Origin: Ochotona curzoniae | Taxonomy: Eukaryota; Chordata; Mammalia; Lagomorpha; Ochotonidae | Direction: 5' to 3' | Assembly: GCF_017591425.1 (NCBI RefSeq) | Contig: NW_024466599.1 | Coordinates: 22,234,001 to 22,298,000 of the forward strand | Length of the DNA stretch: 64,000 bases | Shown: in pieces, positions 1-11,778 of the stretch | Layout of the letters: the number at the start of each line of letters is the position of its first letter | How positions within the stretch are numbered: the stretch's first letter is position 1 | Program-made: the position numbers and the translations under genes | Notes under the pieces: model-generated | Database searches by the model: none | Seen by the model: only the letters and a program-made list of their open reading frames with translations | Told to the model about the DNA's origin: nothing

Positions 1-1376
1 AAATGGACCCGTGTGTTGAGGGGCTGTCAGGTGCTTTCCTGTAGAGATTGGAGCCTGCAGGCGTGGTGTTGCCGGGCGTGGTTATTTTCAAGGCACCGTT
101 GGTGCGTTCTCAGGGCCCGGGGCTGTAGAGCATCACCTTGGGGGCCCAGTGGATTCCAGGCACACTCTGGGCACCTCTTCTACAGGTGTGACACCCCAGG
201 GCGTGGAGGGATGGAGGCGCTCTCTGGGTGTGCCCCCTGCACGGGAATCCGCAGGGCTTAGAAGGTTTTATGTGCTTTCTCCCTGCGTTCTCCGTGTCAG
301 GGACTGCAGGGTTTTTCAGAGCCCACCTGGTGCGTCTCCCACACACGGGACTGTGGGTGAGGCACTTTCCAGGCGTGGCTCTTGTGCAGTGAATCCACCA
401 CTCGTGGTGTGTGGGTGTTCAGAGCCCCTGCTCCCGTGTGGCTCCCCCACACAGGCCCTTAGCGGAGGAGTGACCCAGGCGCCCTGTTATAATGACTTCA
501 CGGCAGGTTCGCACCGTGTCAGTTTGGTGCAGGAGTTTTCAGGGCTCTCCTGGTGGGTCGCCCACGCTCAGAACTGCAGGGTGGGAGGCGAGAAGTGAGC
601 AGTTCACTCTATGGGAGTGGTACCTGCGTGTCAGGGACACACAGCGCTACACTTCCCAAATCTGAGCTCTCCTGACACCTGACACCTGCGCTGCGGAGGT
701 GCTGCTGCTGCAGGCGGGGTGCCCAGCCCGCTCGGTGCAGCGCCGCACTCACCAGTGCGCTCGGTGGTTTCGTGCACTCACCAGGCAGGATGTGGGGGAC
801 TCCAGACCCTCGCCAGCTGCCTCTGCGCACCGAGCCGCACTGGTCCCCTCAGCGCAGGAACTTCCGAGGCGCCTTCCCGCGGCCCCCCTCAGCCACCAAC
901 ACAACACCACTGTGCGTAGTTCCACACAGACCCAACAGTTTCGGCCGCCTGCTCCGCCTTCTCAGAGGCTGGAATCTCAGCAGGGGGCGAGAAATGCGGA
1001 GGCTGCCACGTCAACCCCGAGCTCACCAAACGTCCGGCTGCTGCAGTCTGCCTCCACCGCTGCCGAAGGCCTCCCGCCAGCAACGATCCCCCTGATCTCC
1101 CTGCCTCCGAGCTGGCCGCGTCTCCCGTCAGGCCGTTTTCAAAAGTGACTCAGCAGGTCTAGAGTGGGATGTCGGTTTCTCTGACTTTGCCCTGCTCCGT
1201 TCTCGTTGTTCTTCCGAGTTGTGTGGATCTTTTTGGCTCCACACTGTCCTAGGGAGCTTCACGGACCTCTCCCTGCGGTTCCCTGCTGTTCCTCTTTGCT
1301 GCTTCTGTAGCGTTCTATCCCTCTCTCACTAGACGCTCCCTCACAGCCTTCCTCCTACGTCGGCCATCTTCGCTCC
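1..1376 (-). mobile_element. L1 5' UTR (young family), element continues left of window
   Basis: This segment is colinear and nearly identical with 61561-62796, the 5' UTR of the full-length L1 in this window. Its right edge is the L1 5' end: GCCATCTT at 1363-1370 is the antisense of a YY1-type site a few bases inside the element. Window base 1 aligns just upstream of the ORF1 start, so ORF1 and ORF2 must lie outside to the left. It is GC- and CpG-rich, as expected for an L1 internal promoter. It keeps about 130 bp (roughly 535-665) that the other copy lacks. The 3' target-site duplication cannot be tested. Confidence 0.93.
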
Positions 1377-1671
1377 AAGTTAACTTACTTTTAAGCTAGT
1401 TTGCATGGTTTCTGTACTAATGGCTTCATGTTAAAAGGTTATTTGATTTTTCTGGATAAGTTCATAAGGCAACTTCTGATTCTATTTCCTCCTTCTGATT
1501 TGCTTGATGCCTCTGAAAATGATAGCTTAAGACACCAAGCAAAGTTGAGGCACACAGCATCAGCTACAGGTATAGGGGTGGGGTGGTAAGCAGAAGTTGT
1601 TTATTTTCTTCAAAATACCTAGATTTTTGGTTTTTTTGCTCACTTGCCTGAGATCTAAAATGATCCAATGC

Positions 1672-1986
1672 CAAGGCCAGTGTTTTTAATGCCAGCATCT
1701 CATAGGAGCCCATGGGAGTTTCAGGTACTGGCTGTTCCACTTAGAATCCAACTCCCTGCTCATTGCACCTAGGAAAGCAGTGGAAGATGGTCCACTTGCT
1801 TGAGCCCCTGTCACTCATGTGGGAGACCCAGATGGAGTTCTGGATTCCTGGCTTGAGACTGACCCAACCCTGGCTGTTGCAGCCATGTAGAGAATGAACC
1901 GGTGAACAAAAGAGTGCTTACTCATTCTCTCTCTCTCTCTCTGTCTTTAATTCTGCCTTTTAGATGAATAAAATACATCTTAAAAT
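1672..1986 (+). mobile_element. C-SINE, old copy
   Basis: The C-SINE order is recognisable: a diverged tRNA-like head, 'aactccctgctcattgcacc', 'gtgggagacccagatgga', then a (CT)n run at about 1926-1943 and an A-rich tail. Divergence and loss of CpG sites mark it as an old insertion. Confidence 0.8.
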
Positions 1987-3384
1987 CAAACAAAAAACAA
2001 CTTGAGAAATGCCATCCTTAACCTTCACATCGTGGAAACACTCTTGAATATAAAACTTTATTAAGAAAGTTGGAAACAGCGGGAATGACAACCCTCCATG
2101 AAAGCAAAGACAGTAGTGGGTGTGTGGAGGGCAAGCGAGAAGATCAGAAACACTCTCTGGGTGTCTGCCACAACATGCCAAAGGTTTGCAGCACCCCAGG
2201 ATACAAGAAGCTGGCAGAACCTCAGTAAGGGCAGCAAGTTTCCAGACACATTAACATTCTCCTGTCCCATCTCCCACTGCCTATCTCTGTACAACCTGGA
2301 AACAATGGCAGCCGCATTGCCAGGACTAGTGGGAGAGAACAAGTCCTCTCCACCCCCTTGTGTCTCAGGCCCTCAGGTGCAGGCTGAGTCATACCGTGGG
2401 CCTTCTTGTCTCCAGCTGGTGGACAGCAGATCATGAGGCTTCTTGGATTGCTCTGGAACCGTGACACCCAAAGAACACAGAGTCATCAGTCATTTATTTA
2501 TAAATACCAGTCCCTAAAGGGAGCAGGACACCACGGAGGAGGAACTGATAGTGCAATGGAGGCAGGGAAAATACTAGGAGAGTGAGACGTTTGAATGGAC
2601 TTCAAAGAAAGGGAATAGCTAAAGATTACAAGAGGGAGAAGGGGTTGTCAAAGTTACATATAACTAGAAAAAGGTTTGAGGGCCTAATCTGAGACACTCT
2701 GGTTAGCCAAAAAAGCAACAAATGTATTTAATTATAACCATTGAAAAAATAAAAACTCATGGGTCCAGAGTGGTAGTTAATAAACTTTAAAATACGATTG
2801 CTACCACTGAACATGATTATTACACCAATCCCTTACTCTGATAAAACAACTAAAGGGATGGTTAAGCACTTATGCCACGTCCAATGCACCTACTTTCTTA
2901 AAAGGAACTATAAATTTCAGTGGGTGAGTAAAAGCTTGTTGTTAAAGAACAACAGCTAATAAAGAGAAGATGAAATTTAAAGCTTGTCAGCTACAAAACA
3001 GCAGAGTATCCACCACCCAATAGGTCGTAGACTACTTACAGGGAAAACATCCATTTACGAAGATGAGATCTAGAGTCTTCACTTCCGCCAACTGAGCAAA
3101 CACACATGACCGGAAAACAGAGACTTTCAACCATGTGCCTCAATTGTATGACCGCATGCCCCTCATATCATGCACCATAGATTCCATTAGCATTAACTAC
3201 AAAGAGTTCCACAAAACGGGCTAATCTGAGTCTAACCACGTCTGTGCAATCAACCATCAATGAGACGAGACAAGGAAAAGATATGTGAGACATTCTAGAA
3301 GACAACTGGTGCTCTTAAAAAGTCAGTGACATGGTGTCTGTGTAGGTGTGTATTAGACGGTTGTTGTTTTATTGTGGTGTTGTT
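1987..3384. other. Unassigned intronic sequence
   Basis: AT-rich, non-repetitive to the eye. No coding exon, RNA gene or clear mobile element is seen. Open frames around 2098-2436 are short and lack recognisable similarity. Confidence 0.5.
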
Positions 3385-3545
3385 ACTGAACCATGATCCC
3401 TAAGGCAGATAACTTAAAAAGAGAAAAGTTTTATTTCTTTCAGAGTTTTGGAAGCTCAAAGTATGGCCTGGCATAGGCTCTGAGTCTGGCAAGGGGCCTT
3501 CTGTGTGGAAGCAGGATCCATTGGTGACAAGGAAGGAGGAGAATC
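3385..3545 (-). repeat. Possible MaLR (MLT1-type) LTR fragment
   Basis: Words such as 'ttttatttctttcagagttttggaagctc' and 'ggccttctgtgtgg' occur in the order seen in antisense MLT1-class LTRs. The match is weak and short. Confidence 0.35.
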
Positions 3546-3589
3546 GGGAAGTCATCTTAACTCAGGCTTTTCTAAAAGCACTCTCATGA

Positions 3590-4254
3590 AGAATGAAAAA
3601 TAAAGCTGGAGGAATCACAATTTCATATTTCAAGACATACTACAGGGTAGTGGTCATCAAAACTGTCTGGTACTGGCACACAGAGAAGAACAATGGAACA
3701 GAATAAAAACACCAGAAGAGAGCCCACACGCCCACACATGTAAAGACAACTCATCTTTGACAAGAAAACTGAAAATAATCCAGGCTAAAATGTTGGTCTC
3801 TTCAGCAAATGCTGTTGAAAAGCCAGCTCTAACTGGAATCCAGAATCCATCAAACTATTAAAGGAAAACACAGAAAGCACTCTACAAGACACTGGTATAC
3901 AATTCTCAGAAAAGACACCAAAAGCACGAACAGTCAAAGCCAAAGTAAACAAATGGGACTACATCAAACAAAGAAGCTTCTATACAGCAAAGAAAACAAT
4001 AAACAAAGTGAAGAAACAACCAACAGGTTAGGAGATAAATCTTTGCACACTATACAACAGATAAGGGACTAATAGCCAGGATTTACAAAGAGCTTCAGAA
4101 ATCAACAACACCAAAACAAACAACCCTGTGAAGAAACAGGTGAAGGAAATGAGCAGGCATATTTCAGAACTAAATCAAATGCCTTATAGACATATGAAAA
4201 AATGCTCAGACTCCCTAGCTACTATGGGAATACAGATAAAATTACATGGCAGAA
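3590..4254 (+). pseudogene. Old L1 ORF2, C-terminal part (first half of a split element)
   Basis: Degenerate ORF2 sequence: the 'gtggtcatcaaaactgtctggtactggcac' block (the reverse-transcriptase thumb side) runs on to the region just before the zinc knuckle. It parallels 46580-47250 and the intact ORF2. It stops in the middle of the homology at about 4254 and resumes at 7618, because another L1 has landed in between. Many stops and frameshifts make it non-functional. Confidence 0.85.
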
Positions 4255-4639
4255 TAGGGTAAGGACATGTTCAAACATGTGAGGCAGAAACATTAGCCAG
4301 GGTGAAGCAGAGAGAAAACATTCCAGGAAATAGGAGAGGACAGAATGACAGCAGAGAAGCACCCGGAAACTGATGAACACAGGAAAGCAGTGGAGACAGT
4401 GTTGTGGTATTGCACTGACCAGATATCCCAGTGCCATTCAGCAAGCAGCAATCTGAACTCCACCAGCAGCCGGAACTCCAATAGCCAGGTGAGAAAGGGA
4501 GTTCACCAGGAACTTAGGAGGTGAATGCAGACAAAAACTGCCTGTCCTGAAAGGTTTGCTTAATTTGACCAGGAGCAAAGACACAGCAGCAGATCCCAAA
4601 CAGATGATGTAGGAACATGGTGGATTTCACAGCCCAGAC

Positions 4640-5020
4640 CACCACCAGCAGAGCTGAATTAGGCACCATCTTGTGTAGTGAGATAAAGGCTATGAGAAGG
4701 ACTGCATATGCACTAAGCTGGGAGTGAACTCATTTCCAGCTCAGTGATTTGCAATGACATGACATCCTACAGATTCCACCGAAAATAGCTCCAAGTAGAC
4801 CCCAAACTTAACACCCAGCAGATCCAGAACTCCACAAACAGCACATCAGGTGCCATTTTGTACAGTGTGGCAAAAGTCTTGAGACTGCAGGGACAACAGT
4901 GAGCTGCACATGAGCTAAACTGGGGGCCAACTCACTGATAGCAGTGCATTGCAATGGTCCCACATCAAAAATAATACTGATTTTGGCAACTTATCACTCA
5001 AAATAGGTCCATGTGGCCCT
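4640..5020 (+). repeat. Two ~190-bp tandem monomers in an old L1 5' UTR
   Basis: The block starting 'aggcaccatcttgtgtagtg' near 4661 recurs as 'aggtgccattttgtacagtg' near 4848, followed in both by a related stretch (ctaa(a/g)ctggg, aactca, gcaatg). The spacing is about 187-200 bp. The related L1 at 43.3 kb carries one such unit (about 43690-43880). Confidence 0.65.
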
Positions 5021-5505
5021 CAGAACTAATGGCCAGCAGGTTCCGGCAAGATCAGCACCACCAACAACCTAGCAATTCAGGACACCTGTTATCCCTCTAA
5101 TTCTGGGAACTGCTTGAAGCAGAAGTGGGACAAAGGTTATACAGATAATGGTACAGCCTTAGCACAGGATCACAGGAGGTAGAAACTGGTAAGTCAGGAG
5201 CTCAGACTACTGAGACTGTGATGAAAGTCTAATATAAGAGCCCAGATCTGAAACTCACTGAAGACGGTGGCACAAGTGACTGCGAACAAAAAAACATGTA
5301 CCAACTGTATTAAGTAAAAGCGAATTCCAGATCTGTGGGTGACAGAGCTTAGAAACTTGCCCTAAAGAGAAGAATCTGCTAACCAGAAGTACAATGACCA
5401 AGAGCAGAAGGAGAGACAGAGGCATAACGAATATTACTGAAAACTCCCCTGCAAAGCAACAAAAGCCTTTTCCAACCTCAGTTAACTGAGGAAGACATTG
5501 AGAAA

Positions 5506-6400
5506 ATGGGAGATACAAAATTCAGAAAATTCATTAAAAAGCTTCTTATCAACAATGAGAAGCACATACAGGAGTTAAAGGAATTTAAGCACTATGTCAC
5601 ACAGGAAATAGCAAAACTGAAACAAAATCAAGCTGAATTATTGGGAATGAAGGATGCAATAGAACAAAATAAAACTTCCATGGAAAGTCTCAATAATAGA
5701 ATGAAGGAGACGGAAGAAAGAATCTCAAAATTTGCAGATATTTCTTGTCACACTGGAGAAACTATCAAAAAGCTGGAAGCAGAGCTGGGTCAAGCTAAAA
5801 AGCAAAAAATGTACTAAAGAATTAAGTGACATTACGAAAAGGCCAAATGTAAGAGTTATGGGAGTCCCAGAAGGTGCAGAAAGAGAAACTGGGTTTAAAA
5901 ATGTATTCAATGAAGTAAAAAAGGAAAATCTCCCTTATCCGGAAAAAGAATTGGGAAGAAACATACAAGAGGGGCACAGAACTTCCAGCAGGACTGACCA
6001 AAAGCAATCTGCACCACAGCACATGATAATCAAGATCTCTTCAATCAAACATAAGGAAAAAGATTCTTAAATGTGCACATGAAACAAATTAAATGACATA
6101 TAGGCGAATGGCAATTAAATTCACAGCTGACCTCTCACAGGAAACTCTACAAGCCGGAAGAAAATGGAGTGACATAGTCCATATTCTAAAAACAAAGCAT
6201 TGTTGGCCCAGGATAATGTACCCAGCAAAACTTTCCTTTGTCTTTGAAAAGAAATTAAAATTTTTCCACAGTAAAGAAAAGTTGCAAGAATATGCCTATT
6301 CCAAACCTGCCCTACAAATACCTAAAGATGTTCTCTGGACAGAGAAGAGGAATAGCACCCACCAAAACCAAAGGCAAGTTTGAAGACCATCCTAGTGAAA
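5506..6400 (+). pseudogene. L1 ORF1 pseudogene (nested old element)
   Basis: Begins ATGGGAGATACAAAA at 5506. The first frame encodes an N-terminal coiled-coil rich in E, K and L for about 103 codons. The frame then shifts and continues through about 6070 with the RRM signature (VRVMGVPEGAERE), followed by the C-terminal domain from 6093 (ADLSQETLQAGRKW, YPAKLSF). Two frame breaks and the loss of residues between blocks make it non-coding. In living elements ORF1p is a trimeric RNA-binding chaperone. The same gene is intact at 60574-61536. Confidence 0.9.
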
Positions 6401-6577
6401 TAACAACAGCAGACTAAATATATGAACAATCCATGGCTAAAATGACAGGACCTATTTATATTAACCCTGAATGTAAATGGCTTAAACTCATCAATCCAAA
6501 GTCATAAATAGACTGGATTAAAAAAAAATCTATTCGTTGTTTCCATGAGTTTTATCTCACTAATAAAGATCAGCAGA

Positions 6578-6911
6578 GGGCCTGGCATGGTGGCCTAGCA
6601 GCTAAAGTCCTCACCTTGAACGTGCTGGGATCCCGTATGGGCACAGGTTCTAATCCCTGGCAGCTCCACTTCCCATCCAGCTTTCTGCTTCTGGCCTGGG
6701 AAAGCAGTAGAAGACGCCCCAAAGCATTAGGACTCTGCACCCATGTGGGAGACCTGGAATAAGTTCCTGGCTCCCGGCTTCCGATCGGCACAGCACCGGC
6801 TGTGGCGGTCACTTGAGAGGTGAATATTCATGCAAAAGATCTTCCTCTCTCTCCCCTCCTCTCTGTATATCTGACTCTGCAATAAAAATAAAATAAATCT
6901 TAAAAAAAAAA
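6578..6911 (+). mobile_element. C-SINE
   Basis: Near full length: a 'gggcctggcatggtggcctag' head, a box-B-like 'ggttctaatccc', 'ctgcttctggcctgggaaagcag', and a tail 'aataaaaataaaataaatctt' followed by an A run. Confidence 0.93.
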
Positions 6912-7254
6912 TGAGCCGAAATTACATCTCATGGATATTGATGTTTTTGTAGTTTCATTTTTTCAAAATATTCCTTTTCTCATTAAAATTTTCACTAATA
7001 GATGATACAGTAGCATCATTTTTAGGATTTTCTTTTTCAATTCTTCAGCGACATAGTAGTCCTCCAGTAGCATGTTATTTAACTTTGTGATATTGTAAAT
7101 TTCTTTTTTTCCTCCTGATGCTGATTTTATTTTGTGGCTTTTCATTTAAGGAGATGTATAATTACTGGGTAATTGAGACTATTATATCTCGTGGAATGCT
7201 GTTTAACTTCATGGGTTTGCAAATTTCTGTTTTTCTTTATATTGTTGATTTTGT

Positions 7255-7255
<1 letters not shown>
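6912..7255 (-). pseudogene. Inverted L1 ORF2 fragment
   Basis: Reads as ORF2 on the minus strand. The stretch around 7040-7090 ('ccagtagcatgttatttaacttt') matches 59735-59770 of the minus-strand intact ORF2 ('taatagcatattgttcaattt'). It is flanked on both sides by plus-strand L1 sequence, so the segment is inverted within its element. Confidence 0.65.

Positions 7256-7287
<32 letters not shown>
7256..7287 (+). repeat. (GT)n microsatellite
   Basis: About 16 GT dinucleotides in a row, inside the old L1. Confidence 0.97.
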
Positions 7288-7288
<1 letters not shown>

Positions 7289-7617
7289 TTTTTGACTTGG
7301 GTAATTGTATAGTGACTGTGTAGTGGAGACTGTCATGTCCAGATGTGAGTGCAGTGTGCATCTCTACTTCTGGATCAAGTAAGGACCAGTAAAACTGTTG
7401 GATGTGTCATGACAATGGGATGCTGGAATCTCTGCCATTGTCCATGCCCACAAAGATGGACTTATGACTGTTTATGAGGAACTATACTAATGTAATGATA
7501 TGGGAGAATTCAATGGGGGAGTGGGGGGGGCGGATTTAGGAAGGAGGTAGGGGAAATCCCAGGGCCTATGGAACTGTATCGTAAAATGATAATAAAATAA
7601 TAATAATAAATTTTTAA

Positions 7618-8094
7618 AATTTTAAAGTACATTGAAGTTCCACCTAACTCCAGTGAGACTGACCTATGTTTCAAACTCTATAAACAACACCTGCCCACAT
7701 AAAGATGGAAAGAAAGATACACTACTCCACTGTTGAGTGTAGGCTAGTGGAGACACTATGGAGATTGCTAAGACAGCTAAAAATTGATCTACCAGATGAC
7801 CCAGCCATCTGACTCCTGGGAATATATCCAAAAGAAGCAAAATCTGAATATGAATAAGTGGCCTGCAACCCTTTATTTATAGCAGCATAATCCACAATAG
7901 CAAAGATATGGAAATACCCAGATGTCTGTCTGTTGAAAGAGAAGTGACTAAATAAACTGTGGCACATCTATCGATAGAATACTACTCAGCCATTAAAAAA
8001 AGGAAAGTCTACCATTTGCAACAAATGGTCTCAACTGAAGACCATTATGCCCAGTGAAATAAGCCAATCCCAAAAAGACAAATATCAGGGACAG
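7618..8094 (+). pseudogene. Old L1 ORF2 C-terminus (second half of split element)
   Basis: Picks up at 'gttccacctaactccagtgagactgacc', which corresponds to the YHLTPVRLA region just before the zinc knuckle in the intact ORF2. It continues through 'gactcctgggaatatatccaaa' and 'gaatactactcagccattaaaaa' to the ORF2 end. The 3' UTR is replaced by a minus-strand C-SINE from about 8095. Confidence 0.85.
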
Positions 8095-8337
8095 AAAGAG
8101 AGAAACCTCCATCTGCTGGTTCATTCCCCAAAAGGCAACAATAGCCACAAGCTAGGAGCTTCCTCCAGGTCACCCTTGAGGATGCAGAGGTGCAACGCTT
8201 GGACCATCCTCTGCTGCCTTTGCAGGTGCATTAGCAGGTAGTTGGATCAGAAAGGGAGTATCTGGAGCTTAAACCAGCACCCATACAGGATGCTGACACC
8301 ACAGGCAACAGCTTTATCCAATATGTCACAACACCAG
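8095..8337 (-). mobile_element. C-SINE, old copy
   Basis: Antisense C-SINE words in order: 'tggttcattccccaaa', 'tcctccaggtcaccc', 'gcttggaccatcctctgctgcc', 'ttaaaccagcaccca'. Diverged. Confidence 0.75.
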
Positions 8338-9689
8338 TCCCCCCAAGTTTCTAATTTTTCTAAGCACTGCCATTGAAGCTGCCCCAGGCTGCCATATTAT
8401 AGAATACATCTCCTTTAATATTCTTATTCCCATTCATTCTCTCTCTCTCTCTCCCCTAAGATGTACTAATAATCTGGGGGGAGGGGGAGAAACTCATGAT
8501 CAAATTGAATTTGGGTACAGGAGATGTCTTTAGAAGTCTCATTTTTAAAAGAGCTAATAAAAGCAAAAGAATGAAAATCTTAGGCCATAAGCATGAATGA
8601 GTTCAGTGATTGATTCTTCTTTTGCTGTTTGGACATGGTACAGATGACAAACTAGTAGGAACCACTGCTTCTCAAATTCAATGGCAGAACAGTGATAGAA
8701 ATAGCTTTCAGCCATCAAAGGAAGACAGTGAGGGAGACTGTGTAGAGGCACTCTTCATCATAGAAGTGGCATAACTTCTCTCATGCTCATTCCTTTGGTC
8801 CTGGCCAAGAGAGACTGGATTTACAGCAGACAAAGGAAAGGATGTTCAATAAATACACAGCACAGGCAAAGGCTCTGCAAAGCTACATGTCCCAGGCAAT
8901 GTGATGTTCTCCGGATCTGAATGTCTGCTGTTGGAATGCTGGAAGTCGTACAGGATAGTATGCTTCAGTGTAGAAAAACACAGAAATGATGAAGAGAAGA
9001 AGAAGGAAAACAAATAGCCAAGAGACTGGCAATTGGTTGTGTGGAGGTATGAGGGAGGGCTACCTTAATCTCCAGTCCTTGCTACAACTTGAGACTCAGT
9101 TTACCCATTCTAGAACCATATCTGTTTAATTACCTCCTATACTTCTAACAAAAATTCTCGTTCCTTTGTATTTACTCTGAAACAGAGACTGGCAAATACT
9201 CTGTAAAAACAAGATTTTCTGTGACTGTTAAGTAAATATTCATTTAAGGGGTCTCTTATTGGAAAGGGTTAAATGAAATTGCAAACCGAAATTAAATTAA
9301 AGGAAAAACCTTTAAACTTACACATCTTGCATATGCCAGCTCATACTCAACTAAATCCTTTTCAAATATAAATGTAATTGCTAAGATGATCAGGTCTATT
9401 GAAGATTTTTCACAATATGAAATTTCAGCCTTCATTGTCAATCAAAATTGATTCAAACTCCACGTATTGTACCTAGTTGCTCTACATGATAGTAACTCCT
9501 TCCCTGACTCCATGTCTTCTTTCATCTACTCTTCCCCATTTCTATTTCCCTTTATGGCTGAAAAAAAAAAACCATGATCTATGTGCACTACTTCTGTGTC
9601 TTGTCTTCTTCCTATAATCCTATTCCCCAGGGCGGGGGAGATGGTGACAGATCTTGGTGAAGCCATCAGAGACCATCACATTATCACAT
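8338..9689. other. Unassigned intronic sequence
   Basis: Contains a (CT)n run at about 8436-8453 and a G-rich stretch at 8477-8488. No exon or named repeat was recognised. The part from about 9460 may already be degenerate L2. Confidence 0.45.
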
Positions 9690-11175
9690 TTCCAAACTTT
9701 AAGGAGCCATTTTTCAACTCTGCTTTTACCTGGCAGGTTATTCACGCCCTCCTTCTGGCAACGCTGCCTTCACTCAGCTGCTGGCACACCACATTCCTTT
9801 TATTTTTCTACTCGATTTGTCCTCACACATCTCCACTGGCTTCTCTTCATCGTCCTGAACTCTAAACACTGGAGACCTCTAGGCACAAGATTTTTGTCTC
9901 CTTCATCTACAGTCACAATCTGTCATCATTACATAGCATTACCATTGCCTGAAAGTATCCCTCAAAATTCATGTGTTGAAAACTTCACACAATAGTATTT
10001 GGAGGAAGGGTCCTCAAGAAAGCATTTGGGTCCTGAGAGTTCTGCCCTCAGAAGTAGATTAATGCCAATAAAAGAGAACTGATGATTTGCTCTTTTACAC
10101 CCTTCTGCCTTTTTTAATTATAAATTTCTCAGTCTCTGATATTTCAATATAGACTAAACTATAATCTATCAAATAGCAACTTCAAAATTCATGTCATCAC
10201 ACAAGTTGTCTGCAATTCTTGAACTAAGACTTATGCAGCCAACTTACTAGACACCCATTTCCCTGGATGTGCTAATCCTAATTCATACAAAATCTGGCAA
10301 CTAATTCCTTACCCTATTCGGGCCCCTAAGTCTTTCCCATCCATCCCTTACTCAGTGAATGTTTTCTGTTTTCCAACTCTTTATTTGCCAAAAAACAGAC
10401 ATTTGGTGAACTCTGACACATTTTACCCCCCCCCTTTAATATATTCTCTCTTTCCATATAAAAATATATTAGTAAAGCACGTCCTGTTCACAAAATATCT
10501 GCAGAATACAACTGTATCTGTCCAACTGTACTACTCAGTTTGAGTCCAAGCTATCATTCAGCCCCACCTGGGTATCTGCAACAGCCCCCACACTTGACCA
10601 TCACACTTCCCTCCACTACAGTCCACTCTCTAGGTAAGCTAACACTTGGGGAAAAAAAGTAAAACTACAAGCAGAACAAGCATAGCTATAAGTTGGACCA
10701 TATGTCTTCTCTGAAAAATGCCATCATGGCCCCCCCAAAAGCTGAAATCTTTGACTCTCTCATACATGGTTCATCTACTGTATCTCAGAACCCATCTACT
10801 ACTTCGGCCCAGTTCCCCTCACCCAAGTCACTCTGGCCTCCTTCCAGCCTTGGAGAGCTCCTCCCCCCATATCTATAAGGACTGCCCTATCACTTTTTTC
10901 CAAATTTCTGCCTAAGTGCTAGCTTCTCCTACCACCTAATGTACAATACAAAATCTACAACACTTTCAGTACTTGCTGCTCTCATAAACTAGCTTTCCTT
11001 TTTCCAACAACGCTATTTAGTACCCAAGAGGTTACATTTAGCTTGTGAACTGTCTTTCAACCAGAACGTGATGTTCATAAGAAAGAAATATAATGTTTCT
11101 CTTCAGCATCCACAATAACTTGAACACTGTCTGGCACACAGTAGATTGTAATAAGAGCTGAATGGAGAAGTAAGC
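9690..11175 (+). mobile_element. L2 LINE fossil
   Basis: Long, C/T-rich, order-conserved similarity to mammalian L2. It has 'cttctggcaacgctgccttc...ctctaaacactggagacctc' near 9750-9880, 'ccatccatcccttactcagtgaatg' near 10340, 'gggtatctgcaacagcccccac' near 10570, and a 3' end 'cactgtctggcacacagtaga' near 11125. An MLT1-like LTR (about 9950-10115) interrupts it. No coding capacity remains. Confidence 0.7.
9950..10115 (+). repeat. MaLR (MLT1-type) LTR fragment inside L2
   Basis: 'ccctcaaaattcatgtgttgaaaactt' followed by 'tatttggaggaagggtcct' is the start of a plus-strand MLT1/MST-class LTR. This is an endogenous-retrovirus relic with no genes. Confidence 0.65.
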
Positions 11176-11544
11176 TGTATGCTTTAAATCATACATATCG
11201 TAAACATGTGATTTACCAACTATATTCCATGAAATGTGCTTCATAACTTTCACTTGTCCCTGTTTCTCCTGTTACATTTAATGAATTCCCTGGATATTAT
11301 AGAAGGAGCAGATGGAAGGTTAGGAAAGTTTTAAAGTCCAAAACACAGAGAGCCTTTTGAGGGAAAACACAGTGATCAGCCCTTGGGTTTTCTTACAGCC
11401 TCCCACATGCTAGACTTGTTGCTGATGAAGCTGACAGCCACAATGCAACAAGAACAGACAAAAGAGCCCAATGAAATTTTATACAGCCAAGGGACCAAAC
11501 AATGGAGCAGTCCAATAGATGATCATTTTCAGGAAACAGATGCT
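11176..11544. other. Unassigned intronic sequence
   Basis: Unique-looking DNA between the L2 end and a truncated C-SINE. Nothing recognised. Confidence 0.45.
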
Positions 11545-11778
11545 CTTCCCTGCTAATGGCCTGGGAAGGCAGCAGACACCCATGTGGGGGGACCCAAAAG
11601 AAGACCCTGGCTTCTGGTTTTAGACTAGCCTAGCTTCAGCCACCACAACCATTTAGGAAGTGCACCAGCCGACTGAAGACCTCTTGCTCACTCTTTATCT
11701 CTTCCTCTCTCCTTCCTTTCTGTCTGACTCTCCTTCTATCCAACTCTGGCTCTCAAATCAAAATTTCTTTAAAAAGAG
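11545..11778 (+). mobile_element. C-SINE, 5'-truncated
   Basis: Starts at 'cttccctgctaatggcctgggaa' and runs through 'acccatgtggggggaccc' to a (CT)-rich end and an A-rich tail. The tRNA-like head is missing. Confidence 0.8.

Larger units (their letters stand above)
4255..7617 (+). mobile_element. Old L1 nested inside another L1; internally deleted and partly inverted
   Basis: In order: a non-CpG 5' UTR (4255-5505), a broken ORF1 (about 5506-6400), only the first ~150 bp of ORF2 (to about 6560), a C-SINE, an ORF2 piece in inverted orientation (about 6912-7250), a GT run, then an L1 3' UTR with a G-rich tract (7516-7560) and an AATAAA-rich tail ending at about 7617. The host L1 resumes at 7618 at the homologous position. 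The missing centre of ORF2 plus an inverted segment suggests an aberrant, twin-priming-like insertion or a later rearrangement. Confidence 0.8.
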
